Origin: Bernardetiaceae bacterium
GTDB taxonomy: Bacteria > Bacteroidota > Bacteroidia > Cytophagales > Bernardetiaceae
Length of the DNA stretch: 64,000 nucleotides
NCBI GenBank assembly: GCA_020832465.1
Contig: JAFIER010000119.1
Coordinates: 1-64,000 of the forward strand
Direction of reading: 5' to 3'
The notes below the pieces were generated by a model. The model had not been told where the DNA came from. It saw only the letters and a program-made list of their open reading frames with translations, and ran no database searches. Below, piece after piece: positions 25,882 to 32,701 of this stretch. A program made the translations under genes and the position numbers. The stretch's first letter is position 1, and each line of letters starts with the position of its first letter.

Positions 25882-25968
25882 TTATTTGTTTTTGAATGTT
25901 ACATACAGCCATTTTATACCTTAGTAATCCATAAGGTAATCAAAATTGAGCATCAAAATTTAGAAAAT

Positions 25969-26469
25969 TTAGACCGTTTCGCTTTTAAAATAACGCTTAA
26001 GCCAAGTCTGCGAAGCGGGTACTTTCCATTCGTTCTCTAATTGCATTTTGAGTTGTATCAAATTATCAAAAACAAGCGTTTCTGTTGTTATAACTCCTTT
26101 ATCAATAGCCTGCGGCAGTGCTGCAAGTTTTAAGGTTTGAAGTTTAGCCTCTTTGTCTAAATAAGCCACAAGCGTACGGTCAAAAAGATTAACTTGTAAG
26201 GCCTGCTCGAGTTGTTTAATAAGTGCTACGGAGCTATCGATAGAGCAACCACTGGCTTTATTTGCCTGCTCATCTACGGCAAGTATCAAAAATCTTTCAT
26301 GTAAAAGGGCATAAGAAGCTGTCAGAGGCTGACTATGGGCAGCCCAGCTTTCACAAAAAGCAGCCACCTGCTTCCGAATAATATCCTGCTCGCTATTTGT
26401 AAATGAGCGGTCGGCTTGATAAATCCAAAGACGCGCATGCTTAGGCATGCTATCAAAAGTTACATACAT
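25969..26469 (-). CDS. Bacteroidota-conserved hypothetical protein (often mislabelled ABC transporter ATPase)
   Basis: This 166-residue protein begins MYVTFDSMPKHARLWIYQAD and contains CESWAAHSQPL, a hydrophobic FLILAVDE strand, SGCSIDSSVALIKQLEQAL and a C-terminal WLKRYF. I recognise the family as a widely conserved single-copy Bacteroidota protein, often named as an ABC transporter ATPase in databases. No Walker A or B motif is present, so that name is unsupported. The conserved Cys in the SGCSIDSS segment could be functional. The gene is followed by the membrane spermidine-synthase-like gene and preceded by PfkB, with a hairpin between. Confidence 0.78.
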   Translation of the reverse strand: MYVTFDSMPKHARLWIYQADRSFTNSEQDIIRKQVAAFCESWAAHSQPLTASYALLHERFLILAVDEQANKASGCSIDSSVALIKQLEQALQVNLFDRTLVAYLDKEAKLQTLKLAALPQAIDKGVITTETLVFDNLIQLKMQLENEWKVPASQTWLKRYFKSETV

Positions 26470-26513
26470 AATGGTAGTGAGATTTTGTTTTTTATTTCAA
26501 TATAAAACTGTTT

Positions 26514-26546
26514 AGAACTAACATTTCTCGGAGAAATGTTAGTTCT
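26514..26546. repeat. Dispersed hairpin AGAACTAACATTTCT between PfkB and hypothetical gene
   Basis: Exact 15-bp arms with a 3-base loop are present. It lies 8 bases downstream of the PfkB-family stop (minus strand), where it could act as terminator or 3-prime stabiliser. Confidence 0.75.
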
Positions 26547-26554
26547 GGATTTGT

Positions 26555-27469
26555 TTACTGCAAACGCACTAAATTAGTAAAAGCTTCCACTCGGCGCTGA
26601 ATATCCTCTTGGTTGATATGAATAACTCCTTCCGTACCGAATTTTTCTACACAGAAAGAAGCCATGGCTGATCCTTTTACTACCGCTTCTGCCATAGTAG
26701 CAAAGCTCGTATCACCCACCTTAGCAATATGCCCAATAAAACCTCCTGCAAAGCAATCTCCAGCCCCTGTGGGGTCAAAGACTTCCTCTAATGGAAGCGC
26801 GGGGACGAAGAACACACGGTCTTCCTCTCCAAAAAGCAATGCGCCGTGCTCGCCTTTTTTGATAATAACAAAATTAGGTCCCATGCTACGAATCTCACGG
26901 GCTGCTTTCAGTAGTGAATATTCACCTGAAAGCTGTCGTGCTTCCTCGTCGTTAATGCAAAGTACATCTACAAGTTCGAGTGTTTCTTTAAGTTCGCCTA
27001 AGGCAGTATCCATCCAAAAGTTCATCGTATCCATAACGATAAGTTTAGGGCGTTTGTTAAGCCTTTCTATCACTGTTTTTTGTACTTGCGGTGCGAGGTT
27101 GCCGAGCATAAGATAGTCGCAATCTTGATATTCATCGGGGATAATAGGGTCGAATTCGCCAAGTACATTGAGCTCCGTAACAAGCGTATCACGTGAGTTC
27201 ATATCATTATGATATTTGCCCGACCAGAAAAAGGATTTTTCATTTTCTTTGATTTGTAAACCTTTAGTATCTACGCCGTGCTGCTGTAAAAGCTCGATAT
27301 CAGATTTAGGAAAATCACCACCTACAACAGCAACTAAATTGACTGGTTTTACGAAATAAGAAGATACCAAAGAAATATAAGTGGCTGCACCGCCAATAAT
27401 TTTATCTGTTTTTCCGAAGGGTGTTTCGATAGCATCGAAGGCTACCGAACCAATGACTAAAATGCTCAT
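26555..27469 (-). CDS. PfkB-family carbohydrate/nucleoside kinase
   Basis: This 304-residue protein has ribokinase-fold signatures: an N-terminal IGGAATYISLVSSYF (glycine pair), a central LNVLGEFDPIIPDEYQ lid region, and the C-terminal PfkB signature 2 with catalytic Asp in DPTGAGDCFAGGFIGHIA. Length and spacing are typical. The family phosphorylates sugars, nucleosides or related substrates with ATP. This Bacteroidota branch is usually called sugar kinase, resembling adenosine kinase, but the substrate is not determined by the sequence. It is the upstream member of a loose minus-strand series and carries a hairpin immediately after its stop. Confidence 0.92.
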   Translation of the reverse strand: MSILVIGSVAFDAIETPFGKTDKIIGGAATYISLVSSYFVKPVNLVAVVGGDFPKSDIELLQQHGVDTKGLQIKENEKSFFWSGKYHNDMNSRDTLVTELNVLGEFDPIIPDEYQDCDYLMLGNLAPQVQKTVIERLNKRPKLIVMDTMNFWMDTALGELKETLELVDVLCINDEEARQLSGEYSLLKAAREIRSMGPNFVIIKKGEHGALLFGEEDRVFFVPALPLEEVFDPTGAGDCFAGGFIGHIAKVGDTSFATMAEAVVKGSAMASFCVEKFGTEGVIHINQEDIQRRVEAFTNLVRLQ

Positions 27470-27637
27470 AAAATCGTTTTATATGGTTTTGTATTCTTGT
27501 TTAAAATTCAAAAGCCAAATATACAATTTTTTTTGAAGGTTTAAAGCATTTGAAAGCCACAAGTGGACAACAAGCCTCTTATTTTGGAGTAACAAGGTAA
27601 AAAGCCAATCGAGGCAAGGACAAGTACGGTCGAAATC

Positions 27638-27892
27638 TTACTCTTTATCCTTTTCTATTTCAGCCTCCCATTCTGCTCTAATTTGTTGAACAAGCGTAAT
27701 ATCAACCTCAAAAATATCGGCAATAGTAGCATCGTCAAAAGTCTCTTTCTGCACCAATCGCTGGATATTTAATCGTCGTTTCTCTTCATGCTTTAAACGC
27801 CCTTCTTCACGTCCTTCCTCACGTCCTTCCTCACGTCCTTCTTGGATATACTTATCTTTAATGGCATCTGCCACGAGTTCTTCAATAGTCAT
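27638..27892 (-). pseudogene. Partial duplicate (C-terminal fragment) of the adjacent Rpn-like gene
   Basis: The 84-residue frame begins MTIEELVADAIKDKYIQEGR and ends with DIFEVDITLVQQIRAEWE. It matches residues of the neighbouring 338-residue Rpn-like protein almost exactly, with three EGRE-type repeats instead of six. At the DNA level 27666-27910 aligns with 28010-28290, and the length difference is exactly three 12-bp units (36 bases). The first five codons upstream of the ATG (FNLSKD) are also shared, after which similarity ends abruptly. It lacks the nuclease core. It is a tandem partial duplication, either inert or expressed as a short repeat-plus-tail polypeptide. Confidence 0.85.
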
Positions 27893-27963
27893 ATCTTTGC
27901 TTAGATTAAAATTTTGCTTGATAATGGAAAAGAGAAAATAAGGAGACTTCGCTTACTTTGGGG

Positions 27964-28980
27964 CTAACTCTCTTCCTCCTCCTCATCATCATTATTTTCT
28001 TTCTGTACTTCCCATTCTGCTCTAATTTGTTGAACAAGCGTAATATCAACCTCAAAAATATCGGCAATAGTAGCATCGTCAAAAGTCTCTTTCTGCACCA
28101 ATCGCTGGATATTTAATCGTCGTTTCCCTTCATGCTTTAAACGCTCTTCCTCACGCCCTTCTTCACGTCCCTCCTCACGTCCTTCTTCACGTCCCTCTTC
28201 ACGTCCCTCTTCACGTCCTTCTTGGATATACTTATCTTTAATGGCATCTGCCACGAGTTCTTCAATAGTCATATCTTTGCTTAGATTAAATAAGGTAAAA
28301 ACTTCGTTTTCAAATAAATTGCCTTGCTCACGGTTTTTAAAGCTTGTGTAATATTTGATAAAAGTTAAAAGTTGTCTTATTGTCTGAGAGTCGTAGTTAG
28401 CAACTTTGAGCTGACGCACTAACTCTATTTTCCAAACATACATATTACCTTCGGCTTCTTTGATGGATTTTAAAGTCGTAAGCATCACAATACTAAACGG
28501 ATTATTAGGCTTCTCGAGTTCCTTTTCTGTAAAGTTGACCACCTTAAAAATGGGATAAGTATAGCGCAAACTCAAACCGTGATACTCATAAGTATAGGTA
28601 TCGGGCGCAAAACTTTTATTATCGTCCGTAAAAATAGCCAGTGAAGTCAAGTCATGCTCACCAAAACGGTCTCTAATGCGATAAAACATAGTGAACATGC
28701 GTTTTGGAAAATCAACATCAGTGTAGCCCTGTATCTCTATATGTACTAAAACCCAACGCTCTTCGCCGTTGTGTAAAAAAAACTTGATGAGCTTATCAGT
28801 CCGTCGTTTTTTCTCCATCGAGGGCGGATATATTTCGTCGAGTTCTTTGTCTAAAAATTCAGGCTTTTGATTGAAATCAACTTCGTCGGAAAGCTCTGGA
28901 AAGAAGTAGTACATAAAAGGCTTAAAAAGCGAACGAATAATGCCTTTCCACAGTGCATCTTTAGAAAAATTGATATACAT
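27964..28980 (-). CDS. Rpn-family PD-(D/E)XK nuclease / recombination-promoting protein
   Basis: This 338-residue protein contains the transposase-like nuclease core. The features are FSKDALWKGIIRSLFKPF near the start, a DKLIKF strand with a catalytic-type Asp, and VLVHIEIQGYTD carrying the E-x-Q form of the PD-(D/E)XK active site. A MFTMFYRIRDRF helix follows. This fits the Rpn/YhgA (PDDEXK_2) family found in many Bacteroidota and Cyanobacteria. The C-terminus has a six-unit EGRE-rich repeat (DNA unit of 12 bases, 28142-28225), then a helix-turn-helix-like ADIFEVDITLVQQIRAEWE, then an acidic tail (DDEEEEES). A frameshift-free partial copy lies immediately downstream. Repeat-number variation is expected to change only linker length. 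Members of the family promote recombination or act in DNA damage in E. coli; function here is untested. Confidence 0.85.
   Translation of the reverse strand: MYINFSKDALWKGIIRSLFKPFMYYFFPELSDEVDFNQKPEFLDKELDEIYPPSMEKKRRTDKLIKFFLHNGEERWVLVHIEIQGYTDVDFPKRMFTMFYRIRDRFGEHDLTSLAIFTDDNKSFAPDTYTYEYHGLSLRYTYPIFKVVNFTEKELEKPNNPFSIVMLTTLKSIKEAEGNMYVWKIELVRQLKVANYDSQTIRQLLTFIKYYTSFKNREQGNLFENEVFTLFNLSKDMTIEELVADAIKDKYIQEGREEGREEGREEGREEGREEGREEERLKHEGKRRLNIQRLVQKETFDDATIADIFEVDITLVQQIRAEWEVQKENNDDEEEEES
28142..28225. repeat. 12-bp coding tandem repeat (EGRE units) in the Rpn-like gene
   Basis: Repeats of approximately CTTCTTCACGTC (plus-strand view) encode EGRE or near variants. There are about six copies here, and three at 27799-27842 in the truncated copy. 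Imperfect bases between units suggest expansion and drift by slippage or unequal exchange. Confidence 0.8.
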
Positions 28981-29032
28981 AGCATAAAGAGTTTGATTGA
29001 TAAAATAGGCTTTGATAGTTTTTTTTTAAAAT

Positions 29033-29992
29033 TTATCCGCAACCGCCGCAACCACCGCCGCCACAACCAGCATCACCGCCGCCACCACCATCGCTACCAC
29101 TGCTGTCAAATCCAGAAAAATCAAGACTATCAAAAGAAAAGTCGCTCAATTTAGTACTCATATCCATGCCACCTACCTCAAACATATCAAAAATATTTCC
29201 CGTCATAACTCCGTCCGCATTGTAAATGTACATCCAAAAAAGCATATCACTTGCATCAGCATCGATGTAAGTGCCATTGTTATCAATGCGATTTTTCTCT
29301 TCATTTAATGAAATTTGCTGGAGCTCGGCAAGCCAATCGGCAGTTTCTAAGATTAAGAAAAGGTTTGAACCAATTTTTTGATTCAAATAACTGATGCGCT
29401 TACTTAAATCAGGAATTTCTTCAATTTCTTTGCGATAGACTGCGAGTTCATTTTTTAATTCTTGTTGGATTTGATAGCCTTTTTTATTGAGCGTATAGTT
29501 GTCATAAAAAAGCCCCATAATTAGTGTAATAATAGCAACAGCACCTAAGAAAAAACGCAATCCTCCATTTATCTGTAAAGCAGGGACAAGCACCACTATG
29601 CCTAATAGCACACCCAAGGCAATATAGACTAAACCCGCACTTTTTTTCTTTGTCCAAGTTTGAAAATTACCCTTAGTCAGAATATTTTGCTTGAGACTTG
29701 TTTTTGAACGATAATTAGTTGCTAAGGCTTCGATGAATAGCGAAATTGTAATGTATTCATTCTTTTTTATCTGTTCGAGCATAGCTTGTTCGTTAGCAGG
29801 CAGATTTTGAGGTGCTTTTTCAAAATGAGGACCACGTGAAAGCAATAGTGTCTCTTCACTTTTTTGAATGCGTACAAATCCTGCATGGACAAGCCTCATG
29901 AGTGTAAGTTTGAAAATAGTTTTCTTATCCGACTCGAGCGTATCGAGCATCAATTGGGTTTGTGGCGCAGTAAGTTTTTCAAGCCATGCCAT
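29033..29992 (-). CDS. Glycine-rich C-terminal TIGR04222-type membrane protein
   Basis: In this 319-residue protein, residues about 1-110 form a helical domain with KLTAPQTQLMLDTLESDKK. Two TM helices follow at about 137-153 (GLVYIALGVLLGIVVLVPAL) and 157-175 (FFLGAVAIITLIMGLFY). A charged helical segment then leads to a Cys/Gly/Asp-rich tail (GSDGGGGGDAGCGGGGCGGCG). This plan matches the TIGR04222 domain family: a small conserved domain, two TM helices and a low-complexity Gly tail. The gene overlaps the preceding DUF1399-like gene by 43 bases, so the two are very probably translated together. The function is unknown. The Gly/Cys tail may bind metal or be modified, which is inference. Confidence 0.82.
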   Translation of the reverse strand: MAWLEKLTAPQTQLMLDTLESDKKTIFKLTLMRLVHAGFVRIQKSEETLLLSRGPHFEKAPQNLPANEQAMLEQIKKNEYITISLFIEALATNYRSKTSLKQNILTKGNFQTWTKKKSAGLVYIALGVLLGIVVLVPALQINGGLRFFLGAVAIITLIMGLFYDNYTLNKKGYQIQQELKNELAVYRKEIEEIPDLSKRISYLNQKIGSNLFLILETADWLAELQQISLNEEKNRIDNNGTYIDADASDMLFWMYIYNADGVMTGNIFDMFEVGGMDMSTKLSDFSFDSLDFSGFDSSGSDGGGGGDAGCGGGGCGGCG

Positions 29993-30486
29993 AATTGTTG
30001 GGGTTTGGGTAAGATAAAATAACGGTGCATATTCACTCTTTTAAAATATACTTCACGAAAACGGATCTCCGAAGGTTTCCAAATATCAGAAGGCGGTTCG
30101 ATTTCAAACTTCAATGTATAAATTTTTTTTGTAAATTCATAATAATTCATAAATTTTTCACCTTCTTTTTTTCCACCCTTTGTAGGACCGTGATGAATAT
30201 TTTGATTTAATGTCTTTTGGCAAAAATCCTCCCAATAAGACCGTGTATAAAGCAGGTGCAAATGCCATACTTGGTCTATCTCGTCCGAAGGCGTGAGCGG
30301 CTGTGGCGAAATACAAATCAAGAACATAAATTTTTTGTACTCTGTAAAGCAACGCAAAGCATAATCATGATTCCAGCCATTCTCGCGCTTGAGCCTATCA
30401 ATAAAAGAAAGTTTTTCGCACCCACTATCCACAAAAAAACGGCTTATTCTTTCCCACAAAACTTGCTCGTCTTGGCTTAGATTCAT
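29950..30486 (-). CDS. Glycine-rich-domain (DUF1399/GRDP)-like protein
   Basis: The start is taken at the ATG at 30486 (MNLSQDEQVLW). In-frame upstream ATG codons at 30498 and 30507 would add four or seven residues. The key segment is PSDEIDQVWHLHLLYTRSYWEDFC (two parts, about residues 83-106), with the conserved Asp-x-x-x-His cluster, followed by HHGPTKGGKKEGEKF. This is the signature of the GRDP/DUF1399 family, including plant glycine-rich domain proteins. It ends inside the downstream TIGR04222-type gene by 43 bases, indicating translational coupling. The conserved His/Asp pattern suggests metal binding; no biochemistry is established for this pair. Confidence 0.8.
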   Translation of the reverse strand: MNLSQDEQVLWERISRFFVDSGCEKLSFIDRLKRENGWNHDYALRCFTEYKKFMFLICISPQPLTPSDEIDQVWHLHLLYTRSYWEDFCQKTLNQNIHHGPTKGGKKEGEKFMNYYEFTKKIYTLKFEIEPPSDIWKPSEIRFREVYFKRVNMHRYFILPKPQQLWHGLKNLLRHKPN

Positions 30487-30513
30487 AGCTCTACTCATAA
30501 AACACACTTAAAC

Positions 30514-31455
30514 TTAGGCAAGGCTATTTCCTTTTAAAAATTCTTGTATTGGCATACGTTTTTTTCCTGGTGCTTGCAACTCTTCGATAGCTAATAAGCT
30601 GTTATCTTTGCAGTAAAGATGTACAAAATCTTTATTATTGGTAGTTAATTCACCCACTTTAGCATCTGATGTAGTTATATTTTCTAAAACTTGGGTTTTA
30701 AAAATTTTATACACCGTATTCTTGATTTGCAGGCGCGCACTAGGATAAGGTGAAAGCCCACGCACAAAATTATGTACTTCTGGCGCTGTTTGTAGTTCAG
30801 GCTTTATAAAACAATCCTCTGTAAAAATCTTTGATGCTTTTTTAAGATTTCCGTCCGCCTGTGGCTGTACTTCGACGGGGTGCTTACCTTCTAAAATGGC
30901 ATTCACTGTGCGCAATACAAGCTGTGCACCTTTTTCCATAAGTTTATCGTGCAAGCTTCCCGCATTGTCTTCGGGCAGTATCAATTCTTTTTCTCTGAAA
31001 ATAATATCACCTGTATCAATAGCATGACGCAGAAAAAATGTAGTAAGCCCAGTTTCAGTTTCGCCATTGATAATTGCCCAATTGATGGGGGCTGCGCCTC
31101 TGTACTGTGGGAGTAGCGAGGCATGCAAGTTCAAAGTGCCTTTAGGAGGCATATTCCAAACAGCTTCGGGTAGCATACGAAAAGCTACCACGATTTGTAA
31201 GTCAGCTTTATAGCTCGCTAACTCGTCCAAAAAAACAGGATCTTTAAGATTTGTAGGTTGCAATACGGGTAGGTTATACTTTTCTGCGGCTTCTTTAACA
31301 GCTGAAGGTCGCAGTTTTTTACCTCTACCCGCTTTTTTGTCTGGTGCAGTGATTACAGCTACAACTTGAAAACCTTCACGAACTAAAATTTCCAAACTCG
31401 GTACCGCAAAATCAGGCGTACCCATAAAAATAATACGAAAATTGTTTTTGCTCAT
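30514..31455 (-). CDS. fmt: Methionyl-tRNA formyltransferase
   Basis: This 313-residue enzyme transfers a formyl group from 10-formyl-THF to initiator Met-tRNA. Visible signatures are IIFMGTPDFAVPSLEILV at the N-terminus, LPVLQPTNLKDPVFLDEL, the catalytic-region LNLHASLLPQYRGAAPINWA and HAIDTGDIIFREKE. A C-terminal OB-like domain (about 210-313) is also present. Length is normal. It lies on the minus strand upstream of the glycine-rich pair and is preceded by about 400 bases of non-coding sequence. The usual partner def is not in this window. Confidence 0.97.
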   Translation of the reverse strand: MSKNNFRIIFMGTPDFAVPSLEILVREGFQVVAVITAPDKKAGRGKKLRPSAVKEAAEKYNLPVLQPTNLKDPVFLDELASYKADLQIVVAFRMLPEAVWNMPPKGTLNLHASLLPQYRGAAPINWAIINGETETGLTTFFLRHAIDTGDIIFREKELILPEDNAGSLHDKLMEKGAQLVLRTVNAILEGKHPVEVQPQADGNLKKASKIFTEDCFIKPELQTAPEVHNFVRGLSPYPSARLQIKNTVYKIFKTQVLENITTSDAKVGELTTNNKDFVHLYCKDNSLLAIEELQAPGKKRMPIQEFLKGNSLA

Positions 31456-31860
31456 ATTTAAACTTTAACTCCCAATTTTTTAAAATCATTTAAAGATTGC
31501 CACTTTAAAATCGCATAATAAAGCAAACCTCATAATGTTTGCACAATGTATTTGCAATTTACATTTTTTATGATTCGATTCCAAATCGAAATATATGCTT
31601 TTACGTCTAAGAATTATTATTATTTCAAGACAAAATGGCAAAGCAAAATTTATTAAATATGCTACTTTGATTGAACATTGTATATAAAAACCTCATTTTG
31701 GTATAAAACAATAGCTATGCACGATTTACCTCTGCTTCCACTCGGCCAAAGGGCGAGCAGGGCATAAAATTTACAAAAAAATTTGCAAAAGACTATAATC
31801 TTGCTTTTATTGGAAAAAAAATCATACTTTTGGGTTTTAATTTTTATCAAAACAAGATTT
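31456..31860. other. Divergent intergenic region fmt / MarC
   Basis: About 400 AT-rich bases with no gene. The only notable feature is a candidate promoter for the MarC gene at 31801-31832. A 74-codon minus-strand frame at 31662-31886 has no coding character. Confidence 0.5.
31801..31832 (+). promoter_or_regulatory. Candidate Bacteroidota promoter for the MarC gene
   Basis: TTG at 31801-31803 is followed after 21 bases by TACTTTTG at 31825-31832, matching the TTG / TAnnTTTG layout of Bacteroidota sigma-70 promoters. The start codon follows 29 bases later. Confidence 0.5.
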
Positions 31861-32511
31861 ATGGAAGGAATCGATACTGCTATCAAATTCGGACTGCTTG
31901 CGCTTACGTCTTATTTTACGATTATGAATCCCTTTGGGGTAATGCCTGTTTTTGTTACAATGACAGCCAACTTAAGCAAAGCAGAGCGTCGCAAAACTGC
32001 ACTTAAAGCTACTATTACTGCTTTTTTTACGTTGTTATTATTTGCGCTTACGGGGCAGTTTTTATTTAATTTTTTTGGTATTTCAGCAAATGCTTTTCGC
32101 GTTGTAGGTGGAATTATCTTTTTTATGATGGGCTACGATATGTTACAAGCACGCCTTATTCGCACTAAAATGACCGACGAGAGTGCAAAAAGCTATGTAA
32201 CAGATATTTCTATTACACCACTTGCCATTCCTATGCTATCAGGTCCTGGTGCGATAACAAACTCTATTGTTTTGATGGAAGATGCCAAAGACATCGGTGA
32301 AAAAACAGCCTTAGTTATTTCTATGATTGCTATATGCGTAATTACACTTGCCGTACTTTTAAGTGCATCTACGCTTTCTAAGTTTTTGGGAGAAACTGGT
32401 AATAAAATTTTGATGCGCCTTATGGGCTTAATTGTTATGGTTATTGCTGTTGAATTTATGATTAACGGACTTGGTCCGATTATTCAAGATATTGTGCGGG
32501 GCATCAATTAA
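31861..32511 (+). CDS. MarC-family integral membrane protein
   Basis: The start is placed at 31861 (MEGIDTAIKFGLLALTSYF). The frame from 31783 would run through the promoter. The protein is 216 residues and has about six TM helices, with the family hallmarks YFTIMNPFGVMPVFVTMTAN and SITPLAIPMLSGPGAITNSI, which holds the conserved P-x-L-x-G-P-G-A motif. MarC/UPF0056 proteins are inner-membrane proteins, historically but wrongly linked to multiple antibiotic resistance; their transported substrate is unknown. It is a single gene followed by a hairpin at 32574-32610. Confidence 0.93.
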   Translation: MEGIDTAIKFGLLALTSYFTIMNPFGVMPVFVTMTANLSKAERRKTALKATITAFFTLLLFALTGQFLFNFFGISANAFRVVGGIIFFMMGYDMLQARLIRTKMTDESAKSYVTDISITPLAIPMLSGPGAITNSIVLMEDAKDIGEKTALVISMIAICVITLAVLLSASTLSKFLGETGNKILMRLMGLIVMVIAVEFMINGLGPIIQDIVRGIN

Positions 32512-32573
32512 AAGTAGCCTTAAACCTATAAACGCAAAATAGCCTCTTGCGTATTTGCTGTTTTTTAGGTAAA

Positions 32574-32610
32574 ATAGAACTAAAATTTCTAAGAGAAATT
32601 TTAGTTCTAT
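32574..32610. terminator. Dispersed-family hairpin downstream of MarC gene
   Basis: ATAGAACTAAAATTTCT (32574-32590) and its exact complement (32594-32610) have a 3-base loop. It follows the MarC stop by 63 bases and precedes the AAA+ gene by 92 bases. Confidence 0.65.
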
Positions 32611-32701
32611 TTGGATTTCACGTGTTTTTAATGTAGTTTTAAAAATCGAAAAATCGTTAATTTATATTTTTCTATAAGGATTTGCCTTTATACAACTGCT
32701 T

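Noticed and set aside
27638-27892. Independent small regulator gene
   Set aside because: It is an almost exact copy of the C-terminal part of the adjacent Rpn-like gene, best explained as a partial tandem duplication.
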